Positions 47,506 to 55,922 of a stretch of DNA of 64,000 nt are shown here, piece by piece (position 1 is the stretch's first letter; each line of letters opens with the position of its first letter). Origin of the DNA: CAZPXZ01 sp965221505 (lineage in GTDB: Bacteria > Pseudomonadota > Alphaproteobacteria > Rhodobacterales > CAZPXZ01). A program made the position numbers and the translations under genes. The notes beneath the pieces were generated by a model. That model was not told where the DNA came from. It ran no database searches and saw only the letters and a program-made list of their open reading frames with translations. The DNA lies in contig CBDCSI010000002.1 of assembly GCA_965221505.1 (NCBI GenBank), positions 124,001 through 188,000 on the forward strand. The letters run 5' to 3'.

Positions 47506-47513
47506 CCCTAGCT
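47506..47513 (+). repeat. Target-site duplication, right copy
   Basis: CCCTAGCT, identical to 44988-44995. The host reading frame resumes here as CCC-TAG-CTG-GTC-AAC. Confidence 0.85.
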
Positions 47514-48528
47514 GGTCAACGCGCTGGCGCAACAGGCCTGCTTCGAGGACGAGGCGGGACGAGACCGATCTCGGGCGATCGACGAAAACGCCGTCACGGA
47601 AGCGCGCGAGGAACTCGTCCTGTCGCGACCAACGCATCTGCACCAGTTGGCGGAACGGCTCAAGGAGGCGCGCGTTCGGAGGATCGTGGAACCGATCCTG
47701 AGCGGAGAGACCGACCTGGAGTCCCAGCGGGACGACGTGGAGTACGTTCGCGACCTGGGTCTCGTCTGCCGCAGCGAACCTGTCGAAATCGCCAACCCCA
47801 TATACCGGGAGGTCATTCCCAGGGAACTGACGTACGCGCGGGAACGCATGATCGTGCAACGCACCGAGCGGTACGTCCGTGAAGACGGCGGACTGGACGT
47901 GGAAGGGTTGCTGGACGCCTTCCAGCGCTTCTTCCGGGAGCATTCGGAATCCTGGAACGAGCGATTCGAGTATCGGGAGGCCGGACCGCAGCTGCTCTTG
48001 CAGGCGTTCCTGCAGCGGGTCGTGAACGGGGGCGGTCGCATCGAGCGCGAATACGGCCTCGGGCGCGGCCGGACGGATCTCCTGATCCACTGGCCGCCGG
48101 GCCGGTTTCAGGGCCGGGAAGAGCCGGGCGCAGCGCCGCGACGCTACGTGATCGAGTGCAGAATCGCGCACTCGGGCGTCGAGGCGGCCATTCGCGCGGG
48201 TTTGCCGCAAACGCTGGCGCATATGGACCGCTGCGGAGGCGAGTCCGGACATCTCGTCGTCTTCGACCGCGACCCGAAGAAATCCTGGGATAACAAGGTC
48301 TTTCGCCGCGAGGAGTCTCACGACGGAAGGACCGTGACCGTGTGGGGCATGTAGACACGCCCTGCGTCGCTCTCGTCTCCGGATCGACGGGATTGTTGCG
48401 GTCATACGGTTCCGACCCGGCTCGGCGGAGATTCGACGGATCGAGCCGTTCGTTCGGAACGGTCGGTGTCCGGCAGGCGACGAAAGGCGACGGTATTGCC
48501 CCTCCTCCGGATTCCCGATTAGCGCGAA

Positions 48529-49233
48529 CTACGACTGTTCTTCCTGGCTTACCTTCGACAGGGCCGCCGCCACGAGCCCGGCGGGTACCGCGACGATTCC
48601 CATGCCGCACATCAGGATCACGAACGTGAAGGCCTTTCCCGCTGCGGTGACGGGGTAGACGTCGCCGTATCCCACGGTCGTCAGCGTCGCCGTCGCCCAC
48701 CAGAGAGAATGCAAGACGGAGGGAAAGGCGTCGGGCTGCGCCGCATTCTCGAAGAAGTAGATTCCGTAAGCCGAGAGGTACAACAGCATCGCCGTCACGA
48801 TCAGGAAGAGCACGATCTCTTCCTTCGCGAGGGAAATCGCCCTTGCGAACCGGTTCATCGCGCCGCTGTATCGGGTCAGCTTCAGGAGTCGGATGATGCG
48901 GACCAATCGAACGACCCGGAGGGACCGCAAGTCCACGACTCCCGCGGAGAGATAGAAAGGGACGAACGCCATCAGGTCGACGATTCCGTAGAAGCTGAAG
49001 ACATAGCGAAACTTCCTGTCCGCAGTCGCGACGCGGAGGACGTATTCGAACGTAAACAGCCCGACGATCGCGAGTTCCGCGACGTCGAGACTCGCACGCG
49101 CCGCGAGCGACAGGTTCGGTAACGTGCCGATCGAGTGGCTGACGATCGAGATCGAGATCAGACCGATCACGCCCCAGTCGAAGACGCGACCGGCTCTCGT
49201 GTCGCTGCGCTGGATCACTTCTGTCAGGTTCAT
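48529..49233 (-). CDS. Voltage-gated-type potassium channel
   Basis: A 234-residue six-helix ion transport protein. S4 is visible as LRSLRVVRLVRIIRLLKLTR (102-121) with Arg every third residue. The pore carries the selectivity filter TVGYGD (186-191), followed by S6 (FVILMCGMGIVAVPAGLV). Compact, without a cytoplasmic RCK or cyclic-nucleotide domain, like KvAP-type prokaryotic Kv channels. The ATG is the first Met before the conserved region; an upstream open frame is shadow. It is convergent with the interrupted ATPase gene. Confidence 0.92.
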   Translation of the reverse strand: MNLTEVIQRSDTRAGRVFDWGVIGLISISIVSHSIGTLPNLSLAARASLDVAELAIVGLFTFEYVLRVATADRKFRYVFSFYGIVDLMAFVPFYLSAGVVDLRSLRVVRLVRIIRLLKLTRYSGAMNRFARAISLAKEEIVLFLIVTAMLLYLSAYGIYFFENAAQPDAFPSVLHSLWWATATLTTVGYGDVYPVTAAGKAFTFVILMCGMGIVAVPAGLVAAALSKVSQEEQS

Positions 49234-49540
49234 GGAGGCTTCCCGATTCGGTTCGGCTGCGGACCTGCGCCGCGACGCTCGCGCAATCCCTTCCTCGCCC
49301 AAAGGCGTCGGGCCGGCGAGCCCGGCTCGCACGCGATCGCCTACTCGGATCCGAAGGGCAGAAGCGGCGCCGCGGACGCGTCGAGCCGCCCCCCTATACC
49401 GGAATTGCCCGGATGTCGCGGCTGCCGAACCCGTGCGGACGAGCGCCAGCCCCTTGGCCGAATACGGAATCGGACCTATGATCCTGCGTCCCGCAGGCGC
49501 CGACTGGATTGCGTCGGCGAGGACCCCGAGGAGAATGCCG
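49234..49540. other. Divergent intergenic region
   Basis: 307 bp between the channel gene and the aminotransferase, which diverge. No gene or clear promoter hexamers were identified. GAGGAG at about 49528-49533 is the ribosome-binding site of the aminotransferase. Confidence 0.5.
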
Positions 49541-50932
49541 ATGCCCCCTCTCACCAATGCCCAAACCCGAGACGTGGAGAGCGTGCTTCATCCGGTCACC
49601 AACCTGGCCCAGCACCGGATCGACGGTCCGCTCGTCATCGAGCGCGGAGAAGGGATTCACGTCTACGACAACGAGGGCAAGCGCTACGTCGACGGCCTGG
49701 CCGGCCTCTGGTGCGTCGGCCTGGGCTTCGGCAACGAGGAGATGGCCGATACCGCGCGCGAGCACATGTCGCGGCTCTCCTACAACCACCTTTTCGGCGG
49801 ACGGTCCAACGAGAACAACATCGAACTCGCCGAGAAGATCAAGGAACTCCTCCCGACGCCGATGGCGCAGGTGTTCTTCGCCTGCTCCGGCTCGGAAGCG
49901 AACGACACGCAGATCAAGCTCGCCTGGTACAAGGCCAACGCACGCGGCGAGACGGGGCGCAAGAAAATTCTCGCGCGCCGGAACGGCTACCACGGCGTGA
50001 CGGTGGTCGCCGGAAGCCTGACCGGCATCCCCCGGTTTCACGCGGATTTCGACCTGCCGCGCCCGGGATTTCTTCATCTCACCACGCCGCATTACTGGAA
50101 GGAAGCCGAGGCCGGAGAGACGGAGGCGGAGTTTACCGCAAGGCTCGCCGCAGAGCTCGAGGAGACGATCCAGCGAGAGGGACCCGAGACGATCTGCGCC
50201 TTCATCGCCGAACCGGTGATCGGGGCCGGCGGCGTCCTGCTGCCGCCGACGGGATACTTCGAGTCGGTGGGCCTGATTCTCGCCCGCTACGGCATCGACT
50301 TCATCGACGACGAGGTGATCTGCGGGTTCGGTCGCACCGGCAACTGGTTCGGGGCCGAGACGTACGGGATGCAGCCCACCTCCTACTCCATGGCCAAGCA
50401 GCTGACCAGCGGCTACGCGCCGCTCTCGGCCGTCGCCGTCGACCGCGAGACGGCGGACGTCCTGGAGGAGCAGAGCCGCAAGCTGGGCATCTTCGCGCAC
50501 GGATTCACCTACGGCGGGCATCCGGTCTCGGCCGCCCTCGGCCTCAAGGCGATCGAGATCTACGAGCGGATCGGAATTCTCGACCACGTGCGGCGGATGG
50601 CGCCGCATTTCCGGCGCAGCGCAATGGCTCTCGCCGATCACCCCCTGGTCGGCGAGGTTCGTTGCGACGGCAACGGCCTGCTCGCCGGGATCGAACTCGC
50701 CGCCGACCCGAACGCGAAGCGGAGCTTCCGGCCGGTGGGACCGGTCGGCGCACGGGCGATGGCGGAAGCGGCCGAACGCGGGATCCTGGTCCGGGCCATC
50801 GGCGACACGCTCGCCGTCTGCCCGCCGATGACCGTCGACGAGGACGGCATCGAGGAGATCTTCTCCCAGCTCGGGCCGACACTCGACGCGACCGACGCCT
50901 GGGTGACGAGAGAGGCGCTCCGCGACGCCTGA
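49541..50932 (+). CDS. Class III aminotransferase (omega-transaminase type)
   Basis: A 463-residue PLP enzyme. Seen: SGSEAND (116-122) for phosphate binding, D256/D257 in FIDDEVICGFGRTG, and the Schiff-base Lys K286 in SMAKQLTSGY. Members transfer amino groups from beta-alanine, taurine, putrescine or similar omega-amines to pyruvate or 2-oxoglutarate. The second of two close ATGs is used because GAGGAG then stands 7 nt upstream. It is 12 bp ahead of pyrD, probably one transcript. Confidence 0.93.
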   Translation: MPPLTNAQTRDVESVLHPVTNLAQHRIDGPLVIERGEGIHVYDNEGKRYVDGLAGLWCVGLGFGNEEMADTAREHMSRLSYNHLFGGRSNENNIELAEKIKELLPTPMAQVFFACSGSEANDTQIKLAWYKANARGETGRKKILARRNGYHGVTVVAGSLTGIPRFHADFDLPRPGFLHLTTPHYWKEAEAGETEAEFTARLAAELEETIQREGPETICAFIAEPVIGAGGVLLPPTGYFESVGLILARYGIDFIDDEVICGFGRTGNWFGAETYGMQPTSYSMAKQLTSGYAPLSAVAVDRETADVLEEQSRKLGIFAHGFTYGGHPVSAALGLKAIEIYERIGILDHVRRMAPHFRRSAMALADHPLVGEVRCDGNGLLAGIELAADPNAKRSFRPVGPVGARAMAEAAERGILVRAIGDTLAVCPPMTVDEDGIEEIFSQLGPTLDATDAWVTREALRDA

Positions 50933-50944
50933 GGCATCTCCCGC

Positions 50945-52021
50945 TTGCTTCCGCGAACGCTCGACCGGGCCGCCGCCGCCGCCCTGCGGAGCCTGCCCCC
51001 TGAGGCCGCACACCGGCTGGCCGTCGTCGCGCTCGAACGCCTTCCCCTGCCGATCGCGCGCCCGGCCGCGGACGGCATACTCCGAAGCCGCGTCCTCGGG
51101 ATCGACTTCGCCAACCCGGTCGGACTGGCGGCCGGGTTCGACAAGGACGCGCGGGCATGGCGGGCCTTCGGACGACTCGGCTGGGGCTTCGCCGAGATCG
51201 GCGGGGTCACGCCCTTGCCGCAGCCCGGCAATCCCCGCCCCCGCCTGTTCCGAGTTGCGGGCCGCGCGATCGTCAATCGCATGGGCTTCAACAGTTGCGG
51301 CGTCGAACGGGTTCGGGAGCGGCTGCCGAAGACCGGGCGGACCGCGCCGCTCCTGGTGAACCTGGCCGTGAACCGGGACACCGCCGACCCGGCGGACGAC
51401 TGGGAGATCGTGCTTCGAGCGCTTCTCGGACGCGCCGACGGGTTCACCGTCAACATTTCCTCGCCGAACACCAAGGGTCTGCGGCAGCTTGCGGATCTCG
51501 GCCGCCTCCGGGAACAGCTGACGCGGCTGGTCGGCGTCCGGCGATCGCTTGCGAAGACCGGAGACACCCCTGCGCCCGCCCTCCTGGTGAAGCTCTCCCC
51601 GGACATGTCGGACCCGGCGCTCCGCCGGACCGTCCGGGTTTGCGTCGAGGCGGGCGCCGACGGAATCGTGGCGACCAACACTTCCCCGGACTTGCGGCAG
51701 AAGCTGGCCGCCCCCCCCGCTTCCGACGGCGGCGGCCTCTCGGGGGCGCCGCTTCGCGACCGCGCCCTGCGAACGCTTCGCACCGTCCGCGACGAGACCG
51801 GCGACGCGGTGCCACTGATCGGAGTCGGCGGAATCTTCACAGCCGAAGACGCCTACGAACGGATCAGGGCCGGAGCGTCGCTCGTGCAGGCGTATTCCGC
51901 GATGATCTGGGAGGGCGTCGGCGTCGGGCCGCGAATCGCGGCCGGGCTCGCCGAACTGCTCGCACGGGACGGGTTCCGTTCGATCGGGGAAGCGGTGGGA
52001 ATCGATTCGGGAGGTCGCTGA
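50945..52021 (+). CDS. pyrD: Dihydroorotate dehydrogenase (quinone), class 2
   Basis: A 358-residue membrane-associated flavoprotein that oxidises dihydroorotate to orotate with quinone in pyrimidine synthesis. Seen: N-terminal helix region (LPPEAAHRLAVVALERL), NPVGLAAGFDKD, NRMGFNSCGVE, the catalytic-base segment NISSPNTKGLR and GVGGIFTAEDAYERIRAGASLVQAYS. Two usually conserved spots differ: NRMGFNN is NRMGFNS, and the E. coli-like GKNKDT is AVNRDT. Start is TTG. It sits between two aminotransferases that read towards each other. Confidence 0.93.
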   Translation: MLPRTLDRAAAAALRSLPPEAAHRLAVVALERLPLPIARPAADGILRSRVLGIDFANPVGLAAGFDKDARAWRAFGRLGWGFAEIGGVTPLPQPGNPRPRLFRVAGRAIVNRMGFNSCGVERVRERLPKTGRTAPLLVNLAVNRDTADPADDWEIVLRALLGRADGFTVNISSPNTKGLRQLADLGRLREQLTRLVGVRRSLAKTGDTPAPALLVKLSPDMSDPALRRTVRVCVEAGADGIVATNTSPDLRQKLAAPPASDGGGLSGAPLRDRALRTLRTVRDETGDAVPLIGVGGIFTAEDAYERIRAGASLVQAYSAMIWEGVGVGPRIAAGLAELLARDGFRSIGEAVGIDSGGR

Positions 52022-52094
52022 GACGAGCCGAAGTGCGCGTCGGCGGCGCCCTCCCGCACTCGACCGCTGCGACGACGGATCCGCCCGCCGGCGG

Positions 52095-53540
52095 CTACGA
52101 CGCTCTTCGCTCCCATTCCCGAAGCATGGACGGCCCCACCTCGCCGAGCGCCTCGTCGAGAATATCGAACATGCGCTCGATCTCCGGCGCCTGAATGACC
52201 AGCGGCGGCGAGAACACGCACATGTTCACCAAGGGACGGACCATGAGGCCCCGCGCCTCGCAGGCCCGGTCCATCCGCGAGCCGAACTCGCGATCGATCT
52301 CCAGCCGGTCGTCCTCGGCGACTTCCGGGGCGACGGAGCCCTCGAGCGCCCCGAGCAGTCCGATGCCGCGCGCGTCCCGGACGATCTCGTGGCGCTGTCC
52401 GAGCGCCAGGAGCCGCTCCCGGAAGAGGGGCGCGACCTGCTGGACGTGCTCCAGAATCCCCTCGCGTTCGATGATGTCGATATTGGCCAGAGCCGCCGCG
52501 CAAGCGACCGGGTGGCCGGAATAGGTGAAACCGTTCCCGAACAGCGCCTCGCCGCCGCCGGCCGCCTCGATCCGCTCCGCCAGCCGGGCAGAGAGGACCG
52601 TCGCGCCGAGCGGAACGTAGCCGGATGTCAGGCCCTTGGCGCAAAGCAGAATGTCCGGCTGAATTCCGAACACCTCTTCGGAGGCGAACCAGTGGCCGAG
52701 ACGGCCGAAGCCGGTCACCACCTCGTCCGAGATATAGAGAACCTCGTGCCGGCGGCAGACTTCGAGCGTCGCGCGGTGATACCCCGCCGGCGGAATCACG
52801 ACACCGCCGGAGGCCAGCACCGGTTCGGCGATGAAGGCGCCGACGCGGTCCGGCCCGAGCGCCAGGATGGCGTCCTCCAGATCCTGCGCCTTCCTGCCCG
52901 CCCATTCCGCCTCGCTCACGCCGCTCCCGCGAAGAGCCGGGTTCACGTCGGGCAGAAACCGTACCAGCTCCCTGGCGGTATCCAGGTGCGAGAGTTCGCG
53001 CTCCTTTCCGGTGACCGTCGCCGCGAGATAGGTGGACCCGTGGTAGCTCCGCTCGCGCGAGAGAACGATCTTCTTCTCCGGCCGGCCCAGCACATTGTGG
53101 TAGAAATGGACGAAGCGGACGGCGCTGTCCACCGCCGTGGAGCCGCCCGTGGCGAAGAACACCCGGTCGAGGTCGCCCGGGGCGATATCGGCGATCTTGC
53201 GGGCCAGCCGGGCGGAGGGCTCGGTCGCGAAATACCACGGGCTCGTATAGGCCAGCCGCATGGCCTGTTCCGCCATCGCGTCCGCGATCTCCCGACGGCC
53301 GTAACCGACCTGCACGCACCACATGCCGCCGGGCCCGTCGAGATACCGGCGGCCCTCCGGATCGACGAGGTAGACGCCCTCGGCGCTCTGGACGACCGTC
53401 CGGTCCGCGTCGGGGCCGGCGAGCTTGTCCCACGGGTGCACGACATGCGCGTTGTCCCAGCTACGCACGTCCGCCGGCGGAATTCCGTTGCCCGCTTGCG
53501 CCCGGCCGCGCTCCCCGGCGGCGTCCGATTCTCGCATCAT
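52095..53540 (-). CDS. Class III aminotransferase
   Basis: A 481-residue PLP enzyme, distinct from the one at 49541-50932. Seen: TGGSTAVDSAVRFVHFY (131-147), D272 in YISDEVVTGFGR, and the PLP Lys K302 in LLCAKGLTSGYVPLGA. GGAG lies 5 nt before the first of two consecutive Met codons. Typical acceptors are pyruvate or 2-oxoglutarate; the donor is unknown. Convergent with pyrD. Confidence 0.92.
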   Translation of the reverse strand: MMRESDAAGERGRAQAGNGIPPADVRSWDNAHVVHPWDKLAGPDADRTVVQSAEGVYLVDPEGRRYLDGPGGMWCVQVGYGRREIADAMAEQAMRLAYTSPWYFATEPSARLARKIADIAPGDLDRVFFATGGSTAVDSAVRFVHFYHNVLGRPEKKIVLSRERSYHGSTYLAATVTGKERELSHLDTARELVRFLPDVNPALRGSGVSEAEWAGRKAQDLEDAILALGPDRVGAFIAEPVLASGGVVIPPAGYHRATLEVCRRHEVLYISDEVVTGFGRLGHWFASEEVFGIQPDILLCAKGLTSGYVPLGATVLSARLAERIEAAGGGEALFGNGFTYSGHPVACAAALANIDIIEREGILEHVQQVAPLFRERLLALGQRHEIVRDARGIGLLGALEGSVAPEVAEDDRLEIDREFGSRMDRACEARGLMVRPLVNMCVFSPPLVIQAPEIERMFDILDEALGEVGPSMLREWERRAS

Positions 53541-53704
53541 GCCCACTCCATATCTGTCGCAGTCCGTCGACGACCGGTTACCGGACATTCTACTTCAGGC
53601 ACCCGCCCCGGACTCCGGCCTCGCAGGGCATGGCGGCGCAGCGCCGCTACCATGGCGCCGCGACCCTCGCCGAGAGGGGACGAGCCGCAGACGGGAGCCG
53701 CGCA

Positions 53705-54190
53705 GTGCCCGCCATACCCGCAAACCGCTCCGGGCACGGAGACGCCCGGCTACCGAAATCGCCCGCTGCGGACTGGCAGTACCAGCTTCGCCTGGTTCTG
53801 TCCCGAGAAGCCGCCGAGGCGGTGCGTTCGGAGCGGGACGCCCCGGCGTTATGCGACCTCAATCGGGTGCTTCTCCGACACGACGCCCGGCTGCAATGCC
53901 AGTTCGACGCCTTTGTCGCCTACTGCAGGGAAGCGGAGAGACACGGTACCGAATCGTATCCGCTCTACGACTGGACCCGCGCCACGATCGAGAACCCGGC
54001 CAAGCGGAAGAGGTATCTGTCGTCGTTTGCCGTCCATGTCGGCGGGCAGGAGATATACGCTCGGGAGCGCGCCGACGCCATCGAGGCCGGTCTGCGCCCC
54101 CTCGTCGGCGCCGGCGCCGTCGAATCGCTCACGAAGCACGACACCAATCCGGCCAACAACCCTCAGCCCCCGCGAAAATATCGACGCTGA
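53705..54190 (+). CDS. Hypothetical protein
   Basis: About 161 residues, soluble, with no family that I recognise. The central part (DWQYQLRLVLSREAAEAVRS, then LCDLNRVLLRHDARLQCQFD and YPLYDWTRATIENPAKRKRY) has clear protein-like composition and alternating helices. The C-terminal tail is polar (NPANNPQPPRKYRR). GTG was chosen because GGGAG stands 5 nt upstream; an in-frame ATG 75 bp earlier would add a low-complexity Arg/Ala stretch. It ends 12 bp before the convergent metal-efflux permease gene. Confidence 0.7.
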   Translation: MPAIPANRSGHGDARLPKSPAADWQYQLRLVLSREAAEAVRSERDAPALCDLNRVLLRHDARLQCQFDAFVAYCREAERHGTESYPLYDWTRATIENPAKRKRYLSSFAVHVGGQEIYARERADAIEAGLRPLVGAGAVESLTKHDTNPANNPQPPRKYRR

Positions 54191-54202
54191 GCGTCGGCCG
54201 CG

Positions 54203-55231
54203 TCAGTACGCCGCGCCCCAGAGCAGGCCCCCGATCAGGGACGCCGAGAACGCAAATCCGAGATAGGCGGCAAACACCCGCTCCTTCACCAGGGCCCACA
54301 CTGCGACGGCGGCCGGGACGCATGTCACGCTGCCGGCGAGTACGAACGCCATCGCGGCGCCCTGCGACATTCCCTGCTCGATCATGCCCGCGACGACCGG
54401 CAGCGCGGCATAGCCGTTCAGATAGGCGGGAGCGCCGAGCAGCGCACCGAGCACGACCGGCCATACGCCCTCGCCGCCGAGCATGCCCGCCACTACGTCA
54501 GAAGGTACGAATTCGATCAGCAGGGCCTCGAGCAGGTAGGCGAGCGTCATCCATTTCAGGAGAAACAAGAGGTTCCAGACGGCGGTCTCCCGGAAGCGGG
54601 CAAGGCGTTCCCGCTCCAGCCAGAATTTCCAGACCGGGCGTCCCGCCAGCGAATCGGTTTCGCAGCAGCAGTCGGGGCCCTGAGTACGCAGCTGGTCCGC
54701 AAACAGCCCGGCTCTCGTCAGGAGCATGGTGCACGCGCCGCCGAAAAGGCCGAAGCCGATCGCCGCCGCCGTCTTGCCGACGGCAAAGTCCAGTCCGAGG
54801 GTGCTCAGGGTGATCAGGAACATCGGCGGATCCATGATCGGGGAAGCCAGCCAGAAGGCCATGACCGCGGACAGCGGCACGCCGGAGGCGAGCAGCGCCG
54901 CAATGAGCGGTATGACCTCGCAGGAGCAAAACGGCGCCAGACCCCCGGACACCGACGCAAGAAACACCATCTGAATCTCGCGCCCCGTAAACGCGCGGGA
55001 AAGCGCGCCCTCGGCTCCGGTCGCCTTCAGCCAAGCGATCAGAAGCGTGGCGAGCAGGATGTAGACCCCGGTCCCGCCCAGCGCACGCAGCGCGAACTCC
55101 AGGATATCGGGCAGTACCGGATACGCGAAGACTGCGGTGAGCAGGACGACCGCGCCCGACGTCATCCAAACGGGGTCGATGCGACGAAGCACGACCCAGG
55201 GCGGCAGGCGCCGAGCGACGAATTCAACCAT
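54203..55231 (-). CDS. Heavy-metal/metalloid efflux permease (SO_0444/ArsP-like)
   Basis: A 342-residue membrane protein with about eight helices. It carries the family motif GGLAPFCSCEVIPLIAALL (about 95-113), with the paired Cys implicated in metal or metalloid handling, and LASPIMDPPMFLI. The central cytoplasmic loop is Cys-rich (GPDCCCETDS). GAGGGGAAG precedes the ATG. Its neighbour is an ArsR-type repressor whose undamaged stop would lie 11 bp upstream, so the two form a metal-responsive operon. Cu/Zn or arsenical export are the candidates. Confidence 0.88.
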   Translation of the reverse strand: MVEFVARRLPPWVVLRRIDPVWMTSGAVVLLTAVFAYPVLPDILEFALRALGGTGVYILLATLLIAWLKATGAEGALSRAFTGREIQMVFLASVSGGLAPFCSCEVIPLIAALLASGVPLSAVMAFWLASPIMDPPMFLITLSTLGLDFAVGKTAAAIGFGLFGGACTMLLTRAGLFADQLRTQGPDCCCETDSLAGRPVWKFWLERERLARFRETAVWNLLFLLKWMTLAYLLEALLIEFVPSDVVAGMLGGEGVWPVVLGALLGAPAYLNGYAALPVVAGMIEQGMSQGAAMAFVLAGSVTCVPAAVAVWALVKERVFAAYLGFAFSASLIGGLLWGAAY

Positions 55232-55242
55232 TGGGCTTCCCC

Positions 55243-55367
55243 TCAGTCGAGTGCGGACTCCGCTTTCGCCGCCGCGTCCCGGCAGCAGGTCGCGCCGCCG
55301 CTACAGCACTCTTCCGTGCCTTGGCAGCAATTCGCGTCGTGGCAGCAATGCCGGAACAGGAATTGCG
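55243..55367 (-). other. Displaced Cys-rich tail of arsR, now out of frame
   Basis: Read one frame away from the truncated ArsR, this stretch encodes CRLTQFLFRHCCHDANCCQ followed by GTEECCSGGATCCRDAAAKA and a stop 11 bp before the permease ATG. It has four CC pairs, as expected for a metalloid-sensing ArsR tail. It has no start codon of its own and is reached in frame only if one copy of the adjacent 14-bp repeat is removed. Confidence 0.85.
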
Positions 55368-55658
55368 TCAGCCGACATATGTCTCCGTAGGCCTGTCTCC
55401 GTAGGCCGCCGCGGCGCAATGCACCGTGCGCCCGTGGCGGGTCTGTGTCACCAGCCCGACCTGCGCGAGGGACCGCAAGTGATGCGTCAACGTGGAGCCG
55501 GTCACGCCGCTCCGCTGTCCCAACGCGCCTACGGTGAGGCCGTCGGGACCGGCGCGGACCAGGGACTGAAGAACGCCGAGCCGATGTTCCGAGCCGAGAG
55601 CTGCGAAAGCGAGCGCGGCGTCCTGCAGGGACAATTGCGTTGCGGCGGTCTGGGTCAT
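55368..55658 (-). CDS. ArsR-family repressor, C-terminal sensor tail lost by frameshift
   Basis: A 96-residue winged helix protein: ALAFAALGSEHRLGVLQSLV (helices 1-2), SGVTGSTLTHHLRSLAQVGLV (recognition helix) and TQTRHGRTVHCAAAAYGD. After residue 88 the frame shifts at a 14-bp tandem duplication and ends RPTETYVG. With one repeat unit the protein would be 133 residues with a Cys-rich tail. As it stands it may still bind DNA but should not sense metal, which would give constitutive repression of the permease. It is read from an AT-rich promoter-operator. Confidence 0.9.
   Translation of the reverse strand: MTQTAATQLSLQDAALAFAALGSEHRLGVLQSLVRAGPDGLTVGALGQRSGVTGSTLTHHLRSLAQVGLVTQTRHGRTVHCAAAAYGDRPTETYVG
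55380..55407. repeat. 14-bp perfect tandem duplication in arsR
   Basis: TGTCTCCGTAGGCC occurs twice without spacer (55380-55393 and 55394-55407). Since 14 is not a multiple of three it changes the reading frame. Replication slippage could reverse it, restoring full-length ArsR. Confidence 0.95.
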
Positions 55659-55690
55659 CGGTCTCCGTCTCCGTTCCGGTGGCTGGACAT

Positions 55691-55725
55691 TATTTCTAAT
55701 ATACTAGCATTATCGAAATATGCAA
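55691..55725 (-). promoter_or_regulatory. arsR promoter with ArsR-type operator
   Basis: On the minus strand TTGCAT (55725-55720) and TATATT (55703-55698) are 16 bp apart. An inverted repeat, TATTTC (55691-55696) with GAAATA (55715-55720), spans the -10 element and spacer; its AT-rich form resembles ArsR/SmtB operators. It is one of the most AT-rich stretches in the window. Confidence 0.75.
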
Positions 55726-55922
55726 CCCCTCTTTTGGCAGCGCTGAGTGGGTCGATGGGTACCAACGCCGAACCGGCAAGACGGAGCCGGGATCGGACTT
55801 ACGTGACGGGTACGAGATTCGCCGAGTAGCGACGGTCCGTTCCGACAACTACCGGATGCGGTTTCGATACTCCACGCAAACGCGGGACGAATGGCGAGAG
55901 GCTCGGCCCCGTGGTGCGTCGG

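Larger units (their letters stand above)
44232..48354 (+). pseudogene. AAA ATPase-PD-(D/E)XK nuclease-type gene, interrupted by an IS and an amber codon
   Basis: The left part (253 codons) has the ATPase: HAPRQTGKTSLL (Walker A) and PLVLLIDEIDSL (Walker B). The right part, 47512-48354 (280 codons), continues in frame after the insertion: LVNALAQQACFEDEAG, EYVRDLGL, IANPIYREVIPREL, then the nuclease-like end GRTDLLIHW...YVIECRIAHSG. Rejoined length is about 534 residues, normal for this family. The element at 44996-47505 splits it. Independently, the codon that should encode Trp of the GQPWLVNAL motif is TAG in both target-duplication copies (44991-44993 and 47509-47511). The nuclease motif has E-C-R where E-x-K is usual. 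Confidence 0.9.

Noticed and set aside
44986..47513. 10-bp target duplication AGCCCTAGCT with shorter IS ends
   Set aside because: The ends would then be offset (CTGCCGAG against ACCGAG). Treating AG as the terminal bases of the element gives collinear 32-bp repeats with one mismatch and an 8-bp duplication.
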